From the NCBI GenBank assembly GCA_031259625.1, contig JAIRLG010000098.1, forward strand, positions 1 to 5,570: DNA of 5,570 nucleotides, read 5' to 3'. This document shows, one piece after another, positions 1-5,406 of this stretch (position 1 is its first letter; each line of letters opens with the position of its first letter). The notes below the pieces were generated by a model. It did no database searches. It saw only the letters and a program-made list of their open reading frames with translations, and was not told where the DNA came from. The position numbers were made by a program, and so were the translations under genes. This DNA comes from Puniceicoccales bacterium (GTDB lineage: Bacteria > Verrucomicrobiota > Verrucomicrobiae > Opitutales > LL51).

Positions 1-270
1 CTCCTCCACATCGACACCTGGACCCTCATTCAGGAGGCCTATACCCACGCCGGCGACCTCACCCAACATTTCAGCAAAGTGGGCCTGGTGGGGCACAAAT
101 TCTTCCGCTGGTTCATCACGACCTCCATTGGAGGGACCCTCCTCGGCCTCCTCTGCGGAGCCCTATCCAGCCTGCTCTACCGCCGCTTCTGCCGCCGCCA
201 TTCGGCCAGAATAAAGGATAAATCTCCTGCCAAGGAGGATAGGGCTCCCTCCAATCCTCCTTCATCGTGA
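1..270 (+). CDS. C-terminal part of a small membrane protein, possibly DUF2062 family
   Basis: The reading frame is open from the first base and ends at a TGA at 268-270, so the N-terminus lies outside the window. The visible 89 residues begin with a polar stretch (LLHIDTWTLIQEAYTHAGDL). One strong membrane segment follows at about residues 37-60 (FITTSIGGTLLGLLCGALSSLL). After it come a basic patch (YRRFCRRH) and a hydrophilic, Lys/Pro/Ser-rich tail, as expected for a cytoplasmic C-terminus under the positive-inside rule. DUF2062 proteins end in a similar way, with a glycine-rich hydrophobic segment followed by a run of arginines. I see no signature motif that proves this, so the family is a guess; the coding call is firmer. 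It converges on the minus-strand secretin gene across a 652-bp gap. Confidence 0.6.
   Translation, partial: LLHIDTWTLIQEAYTHAGDLTQHFSKVGLVGHKFFRWFITTSIGGTLLGLLCGALSSLLYRRFCRRHSARIKDKSPAKEDRAPSNPPSS
232..262. repeat. 9-bp inverted repeat inside the 3' end of the membrane-protein gene
   Basis: AAGGAGGAT (232-240) is matched perfectly by ATCCTCCTT (254-262), with a 13-nt loop that can itself pair weakly. It lies in the last codons before the stop at 268-270. No U-run follows it on the plus strand, so it is not a standard intrinsic terminator. It could still slow transcription or protect the 3' end of the mRNA. Confidence 0.4.
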
Positions 271-428
271 GCCAAGTGCGCAAGCCCGCTGCGCCTGCGC
301 CGATCTAGATCGCGCTGACCTATAAAGAGCCGCCCGCTGGCATTGATTCAAATTTAAAGAGTAGCCTCTTCCGGCCAAGGGGGTGAAGGGGGATAGCTTC
401 GCTGGGGTTTTGGGTTCTCTTGTTTTTT

Positions 429-531
429 TGGGGCCGGCTTTCGATTTCGAAGAAATCGGGCCCGCGCAGCGGGCCGCAAGGGACAAAAATGATGGGAAAC
501 ATCATTTTTATCCCTTGCAAAGCCGGCCCCA
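429..531. repeat. Cloverleaf palindrome A1 (four-way junction)
   Basis: Every base is accounted for by four stems with no junction spacers. The closing stem is 429-441 with 519-531, 13 perfect pairs. Hairpin 1 is 442-448 with 452-458, 7 pairs, loop GAA. Hairpin 2 is 459-465 with 469-475, 7 pairs, loop GCA. Hairpin 3 is 476-494 with 500-518, 18 pairs plus one C-A mismatch (484/510), loop GGAAA. Hairpins 1 and 2 and the base of hairpin 3 resemble the copies at 631 and 5407, so this is a diverged relative of them. The stems are far too long for a tRNA, and no T-run on either strand makes it a terminator. Function unknown. Confidence 0.85.
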
Positions 532-630
532 CGCCCACCCGCCCACCCCCAAAAACACGCCTTCAGAAAAAAATTGTCTGGCTTTCAGAAAAAAGTCTTC
601 CGCAGCAGCACGAACGCCCACGGCGGTTCT

Positions 631-719
631 GGCGCTGTCTTCGGATTCCGAAGGAATCGCCCGCAAAGCGGGCATCAAGCGACAAACCCAGAGGGTTTGT
701 CGCTTGCGAAGACAGCGCC
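631..719. repeat. Cloverleaf palindrome B1 (four-way junction)
   Basis: The closing stem is 631-643 with 707-719, 13 perfect pairs (GGCGCTGTCTTCG). Hairpin 1 is 644-649 with 653-658, loop GAA. Hairpin 2 is 659-664 with 668-673, loop AAA. Two unpaired bases (AT, 674-675) precede hairpin 3, which is 676-689 with 693-706, 14 perfect pairs, loop AGA. It is nearly identical to the element at 5407-5495, in the same orientation. An 8-nt direct repeat AACGCCCA occurs on both sides (613-620 and 721-728), but 10 bp from the left edge and 1 bp from the right edge, so it may not be a target-site duplication. Confidence 0.9.
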
Positions 720-744
720 TAACGCCCAAGAAGCCGGAGAAAAG

Positions 745-761
745 GGAAAAGTCACTTTTCC
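745..761 (-). terminator. Weak hairpin, possible terminator for the secretin operon
   Basis: GGAAAAG (745-751) pairs with CTTTTCC (755-761) around a 3-nt loop. Read on the minus strand, the stem is followed by CTTTTCTCC, a poor T-rich tail. It lies about 160 bp past the secretin stop. It is the only terminator-like structure I find downstream of that gene, and it is weak because the stem is AT-rich and the T-tract is interrupted. Confidence 0.2.
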
Positions 762-922
762 GGAAAGAAGCTTCGGCGGGCAACATTTTTTGAGGGGGAG
801 CGGTTTTTTATCCATGAAGCGGAGCTTCAAATTCGAACCGGCCGGTGCGGATGCTGAATTTATCTGTAGGGCTGAATTTCAGATTTAAATCGGCCGAGGG
901 AGACGCTGAAACAGGGGGAGCG

Positions 923-2848
923 TCAACGCCTCATCTGCCGCCTTCGCGGAGGGCGCTGCGGTTTGTCGGAGCCGGGGGCGGTGGTCTTTTCCTTCGGCGC
1001 GAAGAGCCATTCCTTTTCCGGCGAGTCCGCCTCTTCGGTCAGGGCGAAGGCGTTCGAGGACAGGGTGGCCGTCCCGCGCAGATTGCCCTTCTGGAAGAAA
1101 CGCCGCGTATCGGCATCCGGGTCGCCGTCGATGTCCACGATTCTCGGGGTGATGACGTAGATCCGTTCCCGCACTTCCTTCTTGCTCTCCTGAGATTTGA
1201 ACAGATAGCCCAGTATCGGGATGTGCCTGAGGATGGGAAAGCCCGCTTCGGCGGTGCTGTGGGTCTCGTGGAAATAGCCGCCGATCACCAGGCTCTGGCC
1301 CTCATACAGAACCGCCTGCGTATTGATCATGTTGCTGTCGGTCGTCGGCGTTCCATCATTGATGCTAGTCTTCTGACTCACCGAACCATCGGCCACCTCG
1401 ACGAAGAGTTTGATCTTGGCCTGGCCGGCCCCATTGAACTCGTCGGGAATGATATGCGGCACCACTCGCAGCTTCGTGGAAGCGCTCACGTCGTAGAGGC
1501 CCTCGGTTTTCGTCCCGGAGACTTTTACATAAAAAGTATTCGAGCGGTCGATGGTCGCTCCGATGTTGTCGATGGTCAGGACCGACGGCCTCGCCAAGGT
1601 CTGGGCATTTCCGCTTTCCTCCAGGGCCTGCAGGTAAGTCTCGACGTTGAATTTCTTGAAGACGCTGTTGAGCGGAAGCCGTAGATTGGAAGTCAGGCTG
1701 GCCGCATCTTTAAATTCTCCCTTGGGCGAAAGGGAAAAAGTACGCTTCTCCGGTTTATCGTAGATTTTCAGGAGATCTGTCCCGAATTCCTGAGCGGCCT
1801 TTTGGTCGATATCCACGATGGCCACATCGATGCGGATGACCCGGCAGGGCACATCCAGCTCCTGGATCACCCGTTCGAAGAAGGGCATGTTCTGCTTCTT
1901 CCCCTTGATGATCACGGCATTCAGACGGGCATCGAAGCTGATCAGGGTATCCTCGACGTGGACATTTTGCCCGCCGACGGCCTCCGCCGTATCCGCATGG
2001 CTCGCGGCTGCGTCACTGGTGGAAGAAGAAGATGGCTTCGTGCCCGAAACCCGTCCTTCGAGGAGTTCCTTGTGCGGTTGTGCCTTCGTCTTGTCGCTGC
2101 TGCTGAGGCTGAAAACCGGCACGGCGGTTCCCGCTCCCTCGCCACCCTGTTGCTTGGAGACCAGGAGCTGCTGGAGCATCGCCGCCACGCCCGGGATCAT
2201 GATATTCCCGTCCTTGGAGGTGATCGACATGTTATAGGCCCAGGCGTATTTCAGGGGGAAAATCCTCACATCGCTCACCTCGTCGATGCGCTCGATGACG
2301 ATTTTCTGGGACAATTCCCCCAGGACGGCGATGAGCCGAGGCGGCCCGCTGATGACCAGAATGCCCGCCCGTTCCAGGCGACGTATCGAGAAATGCGAAC
2401 TGGCGATGCCCAGCTCATCGATGACGCGGCAGAGCGTATTCATCTCATCGACCGTCATCGACCAGACGTAGGTCTGGATTTGGTTGCTCTCGTAAACATA
2501 GAGTATGCTGCCGTCGAAAAACCAGATCAGGCCATAGGCGTTGACCATATCCCGCCAGAACTGCTCCGGTGCGATGTCGTTGAAGCGCCCATTGACCGTT
2601 TCCTTGATCTTCGGGCTGACGATGACACTGAACCCCTGCGCGGAGCAGAAATCATTCAGCAATTCCGCCAAATCCTGGTTCTTGGAAAAATGGTGGTAGC
2701 TCCCCTTCGGCCAAGGAATGCTGCGCTTTCCCGAAAGAGGAGGCCCCTCCGATTCGCCATCCGCCCCCACAGTTCCGGGGAAGACGAAAAGCGTCCCCAG
2801 CAGTGCTAAAGCAGGATATTTAAGTCCGCCAAACCTGATACATCCCAT
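923..2848 (-). CDS. sctC: Type III secretion system outer-membrane secretin SctC (YscC/HrcC/InvG family)
   Basis: This is the outer-membrane ring of the type III injectisome, 641 residues from the ATG used here. A signal peptide covers about residues 1-29 (hydrophobic core ALALLGTLFVF, likely cut after TVGA). The N0 domain runs about 43-120, with the T3SS-typical IPWPKGSYHH opening and WFFDGSILYVYE end. The N1 domain runs about 121-205 and ends in FPLKYAWA. A Ser/Ala-rich linker covers about 230-298. The N3-type segment begins near 300 (FDARLNAVIIKG). The secretin domain runs about 335-573, with RIDVAIVDID, VVPHIIP, GQSLVIGGY and the late motif FPILRHIPILGYLF. The tail (about 575-641) ends very basic (RPPRRRQMRR). 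ATG at 2846-2848 is chosen for its purine-rich leader and clean signal peptide; a TTG at 2870-2872 adds 8 residues and overlaps the upstream stop. It follows a T3SS chaperone gene in the same direction. Confidence 0.93.
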   Translation of the reverse strand: MGCIRFGGLKYPALALLGTLFVFPGTVGADGESEGPPLSGKRSIPWPKGSYHHFSKNQDLAELLNDFCSAQGFSVIVSPKIKETVNGRFNDIAPEQFWRDMVNAYGLIWFFDGSILYVYESNQIQTYVWSMTVDEMNTLCRVIDELGIASSHFSIRRLERAGILVISGPPRLIAVLGELSQKIVIERIDEVSDVRIFPLKYAWAYNMSITSKDGNIMIPGVAAMLQQLLVSKQQGGEGAGTAVPVFSLSSSDKTKAQPHKELLEGRVSGTKPSSSSTSDAAASHADTAEAVGGQNVHVEDTLISFDARLNAVIIKGKKQNMPFFERVIQELDVPCRVIRIDVAIVDIDQKAAQEFGTDLLKIYDKPEKRTFSLSPKGEFKDAASLTSNLRLPLNSVFKKFNVETYLQALEESGNAQTLARPSVLTIDNIGATIDRSNTFYVKVSGTKTEGLYDVSASTKLRVVPHIIPDEFNGAGQAKIKLFVEVADGSVSQKTSINDGTPTTDSNMINTQAVLYEGQSLVIGGYFHETHSTAEAGFPILRHIPILGYLFKSQESKKEVRERIYVITPRIVDIDGDPDADTRRFFQKGNLRGTATLSSNAFALTEEADSPEKEWLFAPKEKTTAPGSDKPQRPPRRRQMRR

Positions 2849-2851
2849 ACT

Positions 2852-2862
2852 CTCCCATCCTC
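2852..2862 (-). promoter_or_regulatory. Ribosome binding site deciding the secretin start
   Basis: On the minus strand the sequence GAGGATGGGAG ends 3 nt before the ATG at 2848. GAGG lies 10 nt upstream of that ATG. The alternative TTG at 2872 has no purine-rich tract in front of it, so ribosomes reaching the end of the chaperone gene probably restart at the ATG. The site also contains an out-of-frame ATG at 2858-2856. Confidence 0.45.
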
Positions 2863-2868
2863 GTATTG

Positions 2869-3294
2869 TCAAAAGCGATCCGAAAACAAACTCGTCGGCC
2901 CGGCCACCGGCGGTGACGAGGCCATTTTTGCCCAGAATTCCAGCTGGACGATGAAGGACTCCAGATGCCTATAGAACGCATCCTCCGTGGTCTCGTGCAG
3001 CAGCAGGCGCAGCGAAAGGCACAACTTGTTCCTCTCCCGATCCCAGGAGAGCGATTCCTCGTGCTCCGCCCCATAGGCCAGATTCAGCTGCAACGCCCTC
3101 TGCAGCCATAGATCTGCCGCATCCGGAAGGCCGATGTAGCCCAAGAAGAGAAAGACGTTCTCCTCCGGTCTGGCAAAGCTGAAGTCCACGTTCCCGTGGA
3201 CGACTGCCACCGGCTCCCCTGCCCGCAGCGAAGCGACATCCACCTGGAACACCTCGCCAAGAACGGCCAAAGCCTCCTCTCCTCCTAATCCCAC
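2869..3294 (-). CDS. Class I type III secretion chaperone, CesT/SycE-like
   Basis: This is a small acidic protein of up to 141 residues with the CesT (Tir chaperone) pattern. An N-terminal helix (EEALAVLGEVFQ) is followed by strands VAVVHGNVDFSF and ENVFLFLGYIGL. A long helix (DAADLWLQRALQLNLAYG) precedes paired strands (ESLSWDRERNKLCLSLRL). A final helix (EDAFYRHLESFIVQLEFWAKMA) has the Phe/Trp spacing usual at the chaperone dimer's C-terminal helix. Such proteins dimerise in the cytoplasm and bind the N-terminal part of an effector or translocator before export. The partner is not identifiable here. The longest frame starts at GTG (3292-3294), which has no ribosome site; a TTG at 3268-3270 sits behind a strong purine tract and may be the true start. 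The stop TGA (2869-2871) overlaps a possible TTG start of the secretin gene by 3 bases, suggesting one transcript. No gene symbol is assigned because class I chaperones are named by partner. Confidence 0.78.
   Translation of the reverse strand: MGLGGEEALAVLGEVFQVDVASLRAGEPVAVVHGNVDFSFARPEENVFLFLGYIGLPDAADLWLQRALQLNLAYGAEHEESLSWDRERNKLCLSLRLLLHETTEDAFYRHLESFIVQLEFWAKMASSPPVAGPTSLFSDRF
3273..3286 (-). promoter_or_regulatory. Strong purine tract, likely ribosome binding site of the chaperone
   Basis: The minus strand reads AGGAGGAGAGGAGG here, inside the longest frame of the chaperone. The first AGGAGG is 10 nt before a TTG codon (3270-3268), while the GTG at 3294 is preceded only by pyrimidine-rich sequence. 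This favours initiation at TTG and a protein of 133 residues. No ATG is available before residue 100. Confidence 0.4.
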
Positions 3295-3392
3295 CAGGAG
3301 AGGATTCTACGGGGAAAGGAACGGAACTCAAGCTTATTAGGCTATCTTATGAGAAGAAGTTTTGCTTTACCGGCGAAGTAAACCCACACTCC

Positions 3393-3440
3393 CTATTTCT
3401 CTTCAGCCGGTAACTTTAATATGTACTTCCAGAGATAGCG
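3393..3440 (-). pseudogene. Relic of a second peptide-binding-protein gene (last ~15 codons)
   Basis: On the minus strand this stretch translates as RYLWKYILKLPAEEK followed by TAG. The intact gene immediately upstream ends HPWKYVSKLPAGAK and TAG. Across the 13 codons from Trp to stop, 29 of 39 bases match. Most changes are silent third positions or conservative, so the two sequences diverged while coding for protein. The relic is in frame with the intact gene, its stop lying 60 nt beyond the first. No further homology is seen on either side. The simplest reading is an old tandem duplicate of which only the 3' end survived a deletion. Confidence 0.7.
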
Positions 3441-3452
3441 TCCCAAGAGGAA

Positions 3453-5054
3453 CTATTTCGCCCCCGCCGGCAACTTCGAGACGTATTTCCACGGATGCTC
3501 ATCCATGACGTTCGGGTACCAGCCCCTCACCCGATGGGAAACCAGGTGAGAGGAAGCTTCCCAATAGACGGGAGCCGCTGGCATCTCGCGGACAAAAATG
3601 CGTTCCGCCTCCTGGAGACAGGCGATCCGCTCCGCCTCACTTTTGGCCTCCTGGGCCCGGAGCACCGTTGCGTCGAACTCGGCACAGGACCAGCGTATGA
3701 AATTGCACGGATCGCCGGTCGTGAAGACACTCAGCATCGTCGTCGGATCATTGTAATCGCCGAACCAGCGATGGCGGACGATGGTGAAATTGCCTTGATT
3801 CATGAGGGAGATATAGACCTTCCACTCCTGGGCCACCAAATCGACCTGAACGCCCAGATTCCGCTTCCACATGGCCTGTATCGCCTCGAATATCTGGCGA
3901 TTCTCATCGGAGGTGTAGTAGAGCAGCTCCACCTTAGGAAATCCTTTGCCATCCGGATAACCCGCTTCGGCCAGAAGCCTTTTGGCTTCCGCAATATCTT
4001 CCGGGAAGAGCTGCGGCTGCTGTTTGTAATGGTTCATGCCGGGAGGGACGACCCCAAAGGATTCCAAACCCTTCCCAAATCCGCGGATCCGGCCGATTTC
4101 CTCCCGATTGATGGCCAGGCCCAAGGCCCGCCGGACTTTTACATCGTTCACAGGCGGCTGTTCGCAATGGAATCCCACCCACAAGCATCCCAGCTGAGGG
4201 GTTAAATACAGCTCTCCGGTCTCCCTATAGTGGGGAATCTTGCTCACATGGGTGCGGAAGGTGATATCCAATTCACCGGCGGCGTACATCCGCTCCTCCG
4301 TCGCCGTATCGGCAACGGGATGGAAGCGGATCTCATCCAGCGCAACGGAGTTCTTATCCCAATAATAGGGATTTTTTTTCACCGAAGCGAAGCGACCGCT
4401 CTCACAGCTGGCCAACACAAACGGGCCATTGCAGACCATATGTTCCGGCCTTGTCCAGGGCGTGTCCCGCCTGTCGATCGGCCCGAATTTCTCGATCGTC
4501 TTCCGGTGGACCGGAAACCAGACGGAATGGGCCACCAATTCGAGGAAATAGGAAACGGGACGCTCCAGCGTCATCTTCAGATGCCGCGCATCCGTCGCCC
4601 GGATGCCGACCTCTCGAAAATCGCCCACCTGGCCCTTATAATAGGCCTCCGCATTGCGGATGTTAAAAAAAAATGGCGTAAAGGGACAACCGAGATTCGG
4701 GGACAGAACTCGTTTCAGCGAATACACAAAATCTTCCGTCGTAAGGGGATCGCCGTTGGACCAGCGCAGTCCTTCCCGCAAAGTAAAGCTATACTCCAGA
4801 CCATCCGCTGAACATTCCCAATGGGAGGCCATACCCGGGCGGATCTCCAGAGTTTTGGGGTCCTGCGTCACCAGACCCTCGAAGAGGGCGAGCAGAACAT
4901 TTTCTTCGATTTTCCCATCGACCACCTGCGGATCCAAGGTCGCTAAGTCGGCCCCACAGCCGACGTTTAGCACATTCAGCGTCGGCTTTTTCTTCGGCCC
5001 GCAGCCGGATACCCATGCCAATGACAACGCCAAAGACCAACAGAATATCTTCAT
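3453..5054 (-). CDS. oppA: Peptide ABC transporter substrate-binding lipoprotein (OppA/DppA, SBP_bac_5 family)
   Basis: The 533-residue protein is of usual family length. It captures oligopeptides (or dipeptides) and delivers them to an inner-membrane ABC permease. Residues 1-18 are a lipoprotein signal (hydrophobic SLALSLAW, lipobox VSGC, lipidated Cys18), so it is membrane-anchored. The family opening DPQ is at 41-43 and ALFEGL at 56-61. The family signature region is about 86-118 (GLEYSFTLREGLRWSNGDPL, then TEDFVYSLKRVLSP). TPWTRPEHMVCNGPFVL is at 198-214, NPYYWD at 228-233, VRRALGLAINRE at 307-318 and GDYNDP at 432-437. The TPWTRPEHMVCNGPF and RWFGDYNDP wording is close to what I recall from Verrucomicrobiota proteins. 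The ATG start places the lipobox correctly but has no Shine-Dalgarno sequence: the 30 nt before it are pyrimidine-rich. Permease and ATPase genes are absent from the window. The symbol is by family; substrate is not determined. Confidence 0.92.
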   Translation of the reverse strand: MKIFCWSLALSLAWVSGCGPKKKPTLNVLNVGCGADLATLDPQVVDGKIEENVLLALFEGLVTQDPKTLEIRPGMASHWECSADGLEYSFTLREGLRWSNGDPLTTEDFVYSLKRVLSPNLGCPFTPFFFNIRNAEAYYKGQVGDFREVGIRATDARHLKMTLERPVSYFLELVAHSVWFPVHRKTIEKFGPIDRRDTPWTRPEHMVCNGPFVLASCESGRFASVKKNPYYWDKNSVALDEIRFHPVADTATEERMYAAGELDITFRTHVSKIPHYRETGELYLTPQLGCLWVGFHCEQPPVNDVKVRRALGLAINREEIGRIRGFGKGLESFGVVPPGMNHYKQQPQLFPEDIAEAKRLLAEAGYPDGKGFPKVELLYYTSDENRQIFEAIQAMWKRNLGVQVDLVAQEWKVYISLMNQGNFTIVRHRWFGDYNDPTTMLSVFTTGDPCNFIRWSCAEFDATVLRAQEAKSEAERIACLQEAERIFVREMPAAPVYWEASSHLVSHRVRGWYPNVMDEHPWKYVSKLPAGAK

Positions 5055-5194
5055 AGGATAAAACCGGGAAGGAGAAAGACATTCTGTAAAAAAGCAATCC
5101 GTTTTTAAACAAATTGTAAAATATTTTTTTCCCGCCGTGGCCTCCCCAAAGATCCTGGAAAAGGTTCCGACTCAACCTTTGCCGCTCCGCCCCC
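5055..5194 (-). promoter_or_regulatory. AT-rich leader of the oppA gene, probable promoter region
   Basis: Between the oppA start and the cloverleaf at 5195 lies a 140-bp leader. Its centre (about 5081-5131) is strongly AT-rich compared with its surroundings and contains two minus-strand TTTACA motifs (5120-5115 and 5090-5085), 30 bp apart. These could act as -35-like elements, but I cannot find a convincing -10 at standard spacing. The position directly upstream of the first gene of a same-strand block makes a promoter likely. The 5' end of the mRNA would carry no Shine-Dalgarno sequence. Confidence 0.3.
5160..5180. repeat. 7-bp hairpin in the oppA upstream region
   Basis: AAAGGTT (5160-5166) pairs with AACCTTT (5174-5180) around a 7-nt loop. 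On the minus strand it is followed by only a short TTCC tail, so it is not a good terminator. It sits 14 bp from the edge of the cloverleaf at 5195. Confidence 0.35.
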
Positions 5195-5306
5195 CGCGCG
5201 ACGGCCCCTTTGCAGAGCAAAGGGGGCCTTCCTGCTCCTGCGGAGCAGGAAGGCCCGCGTCGGAAGGATAGTCACCCTTGCTATCCTTCCGACGGGCCGT
5301 CGCGCG
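5195..5306. repeat. Cloverleaf palindrome A2 (four-way junction, unrelated sequence)
   Basis: The closing stem is 5195-5207 with 5294-5306, 13 perfect pairs. Hairpin 1 is 5208-5213 with 5217-5222, 6 pairs, loop AGA. Hairpin 2 is 5224-5238 with 5242-5256, 15 pairs, loop TGC. Hairpin 3 is 5259-5271 with 5281-5293, 13 pairs, loop of 9. Only one base (5223) and two bases (5257-5258) are unpaired at the junction. The architecture matches the other three elements, but the stem sequences are not recognisably related to them. The plus-strand flank after the closing stem has a C-rich motif (5311-5325) resembling the one after element A1. Confidence 0.85.
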
Positions 5307-5406
5307 CGGACACCCGGACACCCCACTTTCCTTTAGGCCGGGGAGATTTTTCGAGCCTTCGATCTAAGGAATTCTCACCAGGCCCGGAATGCCTCGCCAC
5401 TCCCCC

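Larger units (their letters stand above)
271..922. other. Gene-free convergent intergenic region carrying palindromic elements
   Basis: I see no credible gene in these 652 bp. The open frames here run through palindromes and encode low-complexity Arg/Pro/Ser-rich sequence without family features. Contents in order: a perfect 12-nt palindrome CGATCTAGATCG (301-312); a T-run (423-429) abutting the first cloverleaf (429-531); a C-rich then A-rich spacer with a repeated TTCAGAAAAAA; the second cloverleaf (631-719); a 7-bp hairpin (745-761); a 6-bp hairpin TGAAGC-GGA-GCTTCA (815-829); and a segment with two copies of GCTGAATTT around 853-880. A further weak inverted repeat (902-907 with 919-924) overlaps the secretin stop codon. 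Confidence 0.7.

Noticed and set aside
631..719. tRNA or tRNA-like gene, suggested by the cloverleaf shape and 89-bp length
   Set aside because: The closing stem is 13 bp, the third arm 14 bp, loops are 3 nt, and there is no anticodon loop, T-loop motif or CCA end.
429..719. Intrinsic terminators for the convergent genes
   Set aside because: No closing stem is followed by a T-run on the relevant strand; the T-run at 423-429 precedes the first palindrome on the plus strand and reads as an A-run on the minus strand.
631..722. Integron attC site, suggested by a folded palindrome with GCCTAAC at its right edge
   Set aside because: The matching GTTRRRY core is missing and the box orientation is wrong for attC; attC sites also fold as a single imperfect hairpin, not a three-arm junction.
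383..888. Overlapping open frames in both strands of the left intergenic region
   Set aside because: They translate the cloverleaf palindromes and their spacers into low-complexity peptides; the stems explain the sequence better than coding does.
845..1684. Plus-strand open frame of 279 codons
   Set aside because: It begins in repeat sequence and runs antisense through the secretin domain, with no recognisable domain or ribosome site.
1802..2809. Long plus-strand open frame of 335 codons opposite the secretin
   Set aside because: It is a shadow of the secretin gene: the composition is His/Asp/Arg-rich without any family pattern, whereas the minus-strand frame has clear secretin motifs throughout.
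3495..4811. Plus-strand open frames (236 and 193 codons) opposite oppA
   Set aside because: Both are antisense shadows of a well-conserved binding-protein gene.
4789..5326. Minus-strand frames upstream of and overlapping the oppA start (143 and 73 codons)
   Set aside because: They read through the cloverleaf at 5195 or out of frame into oppA, and have no family features.
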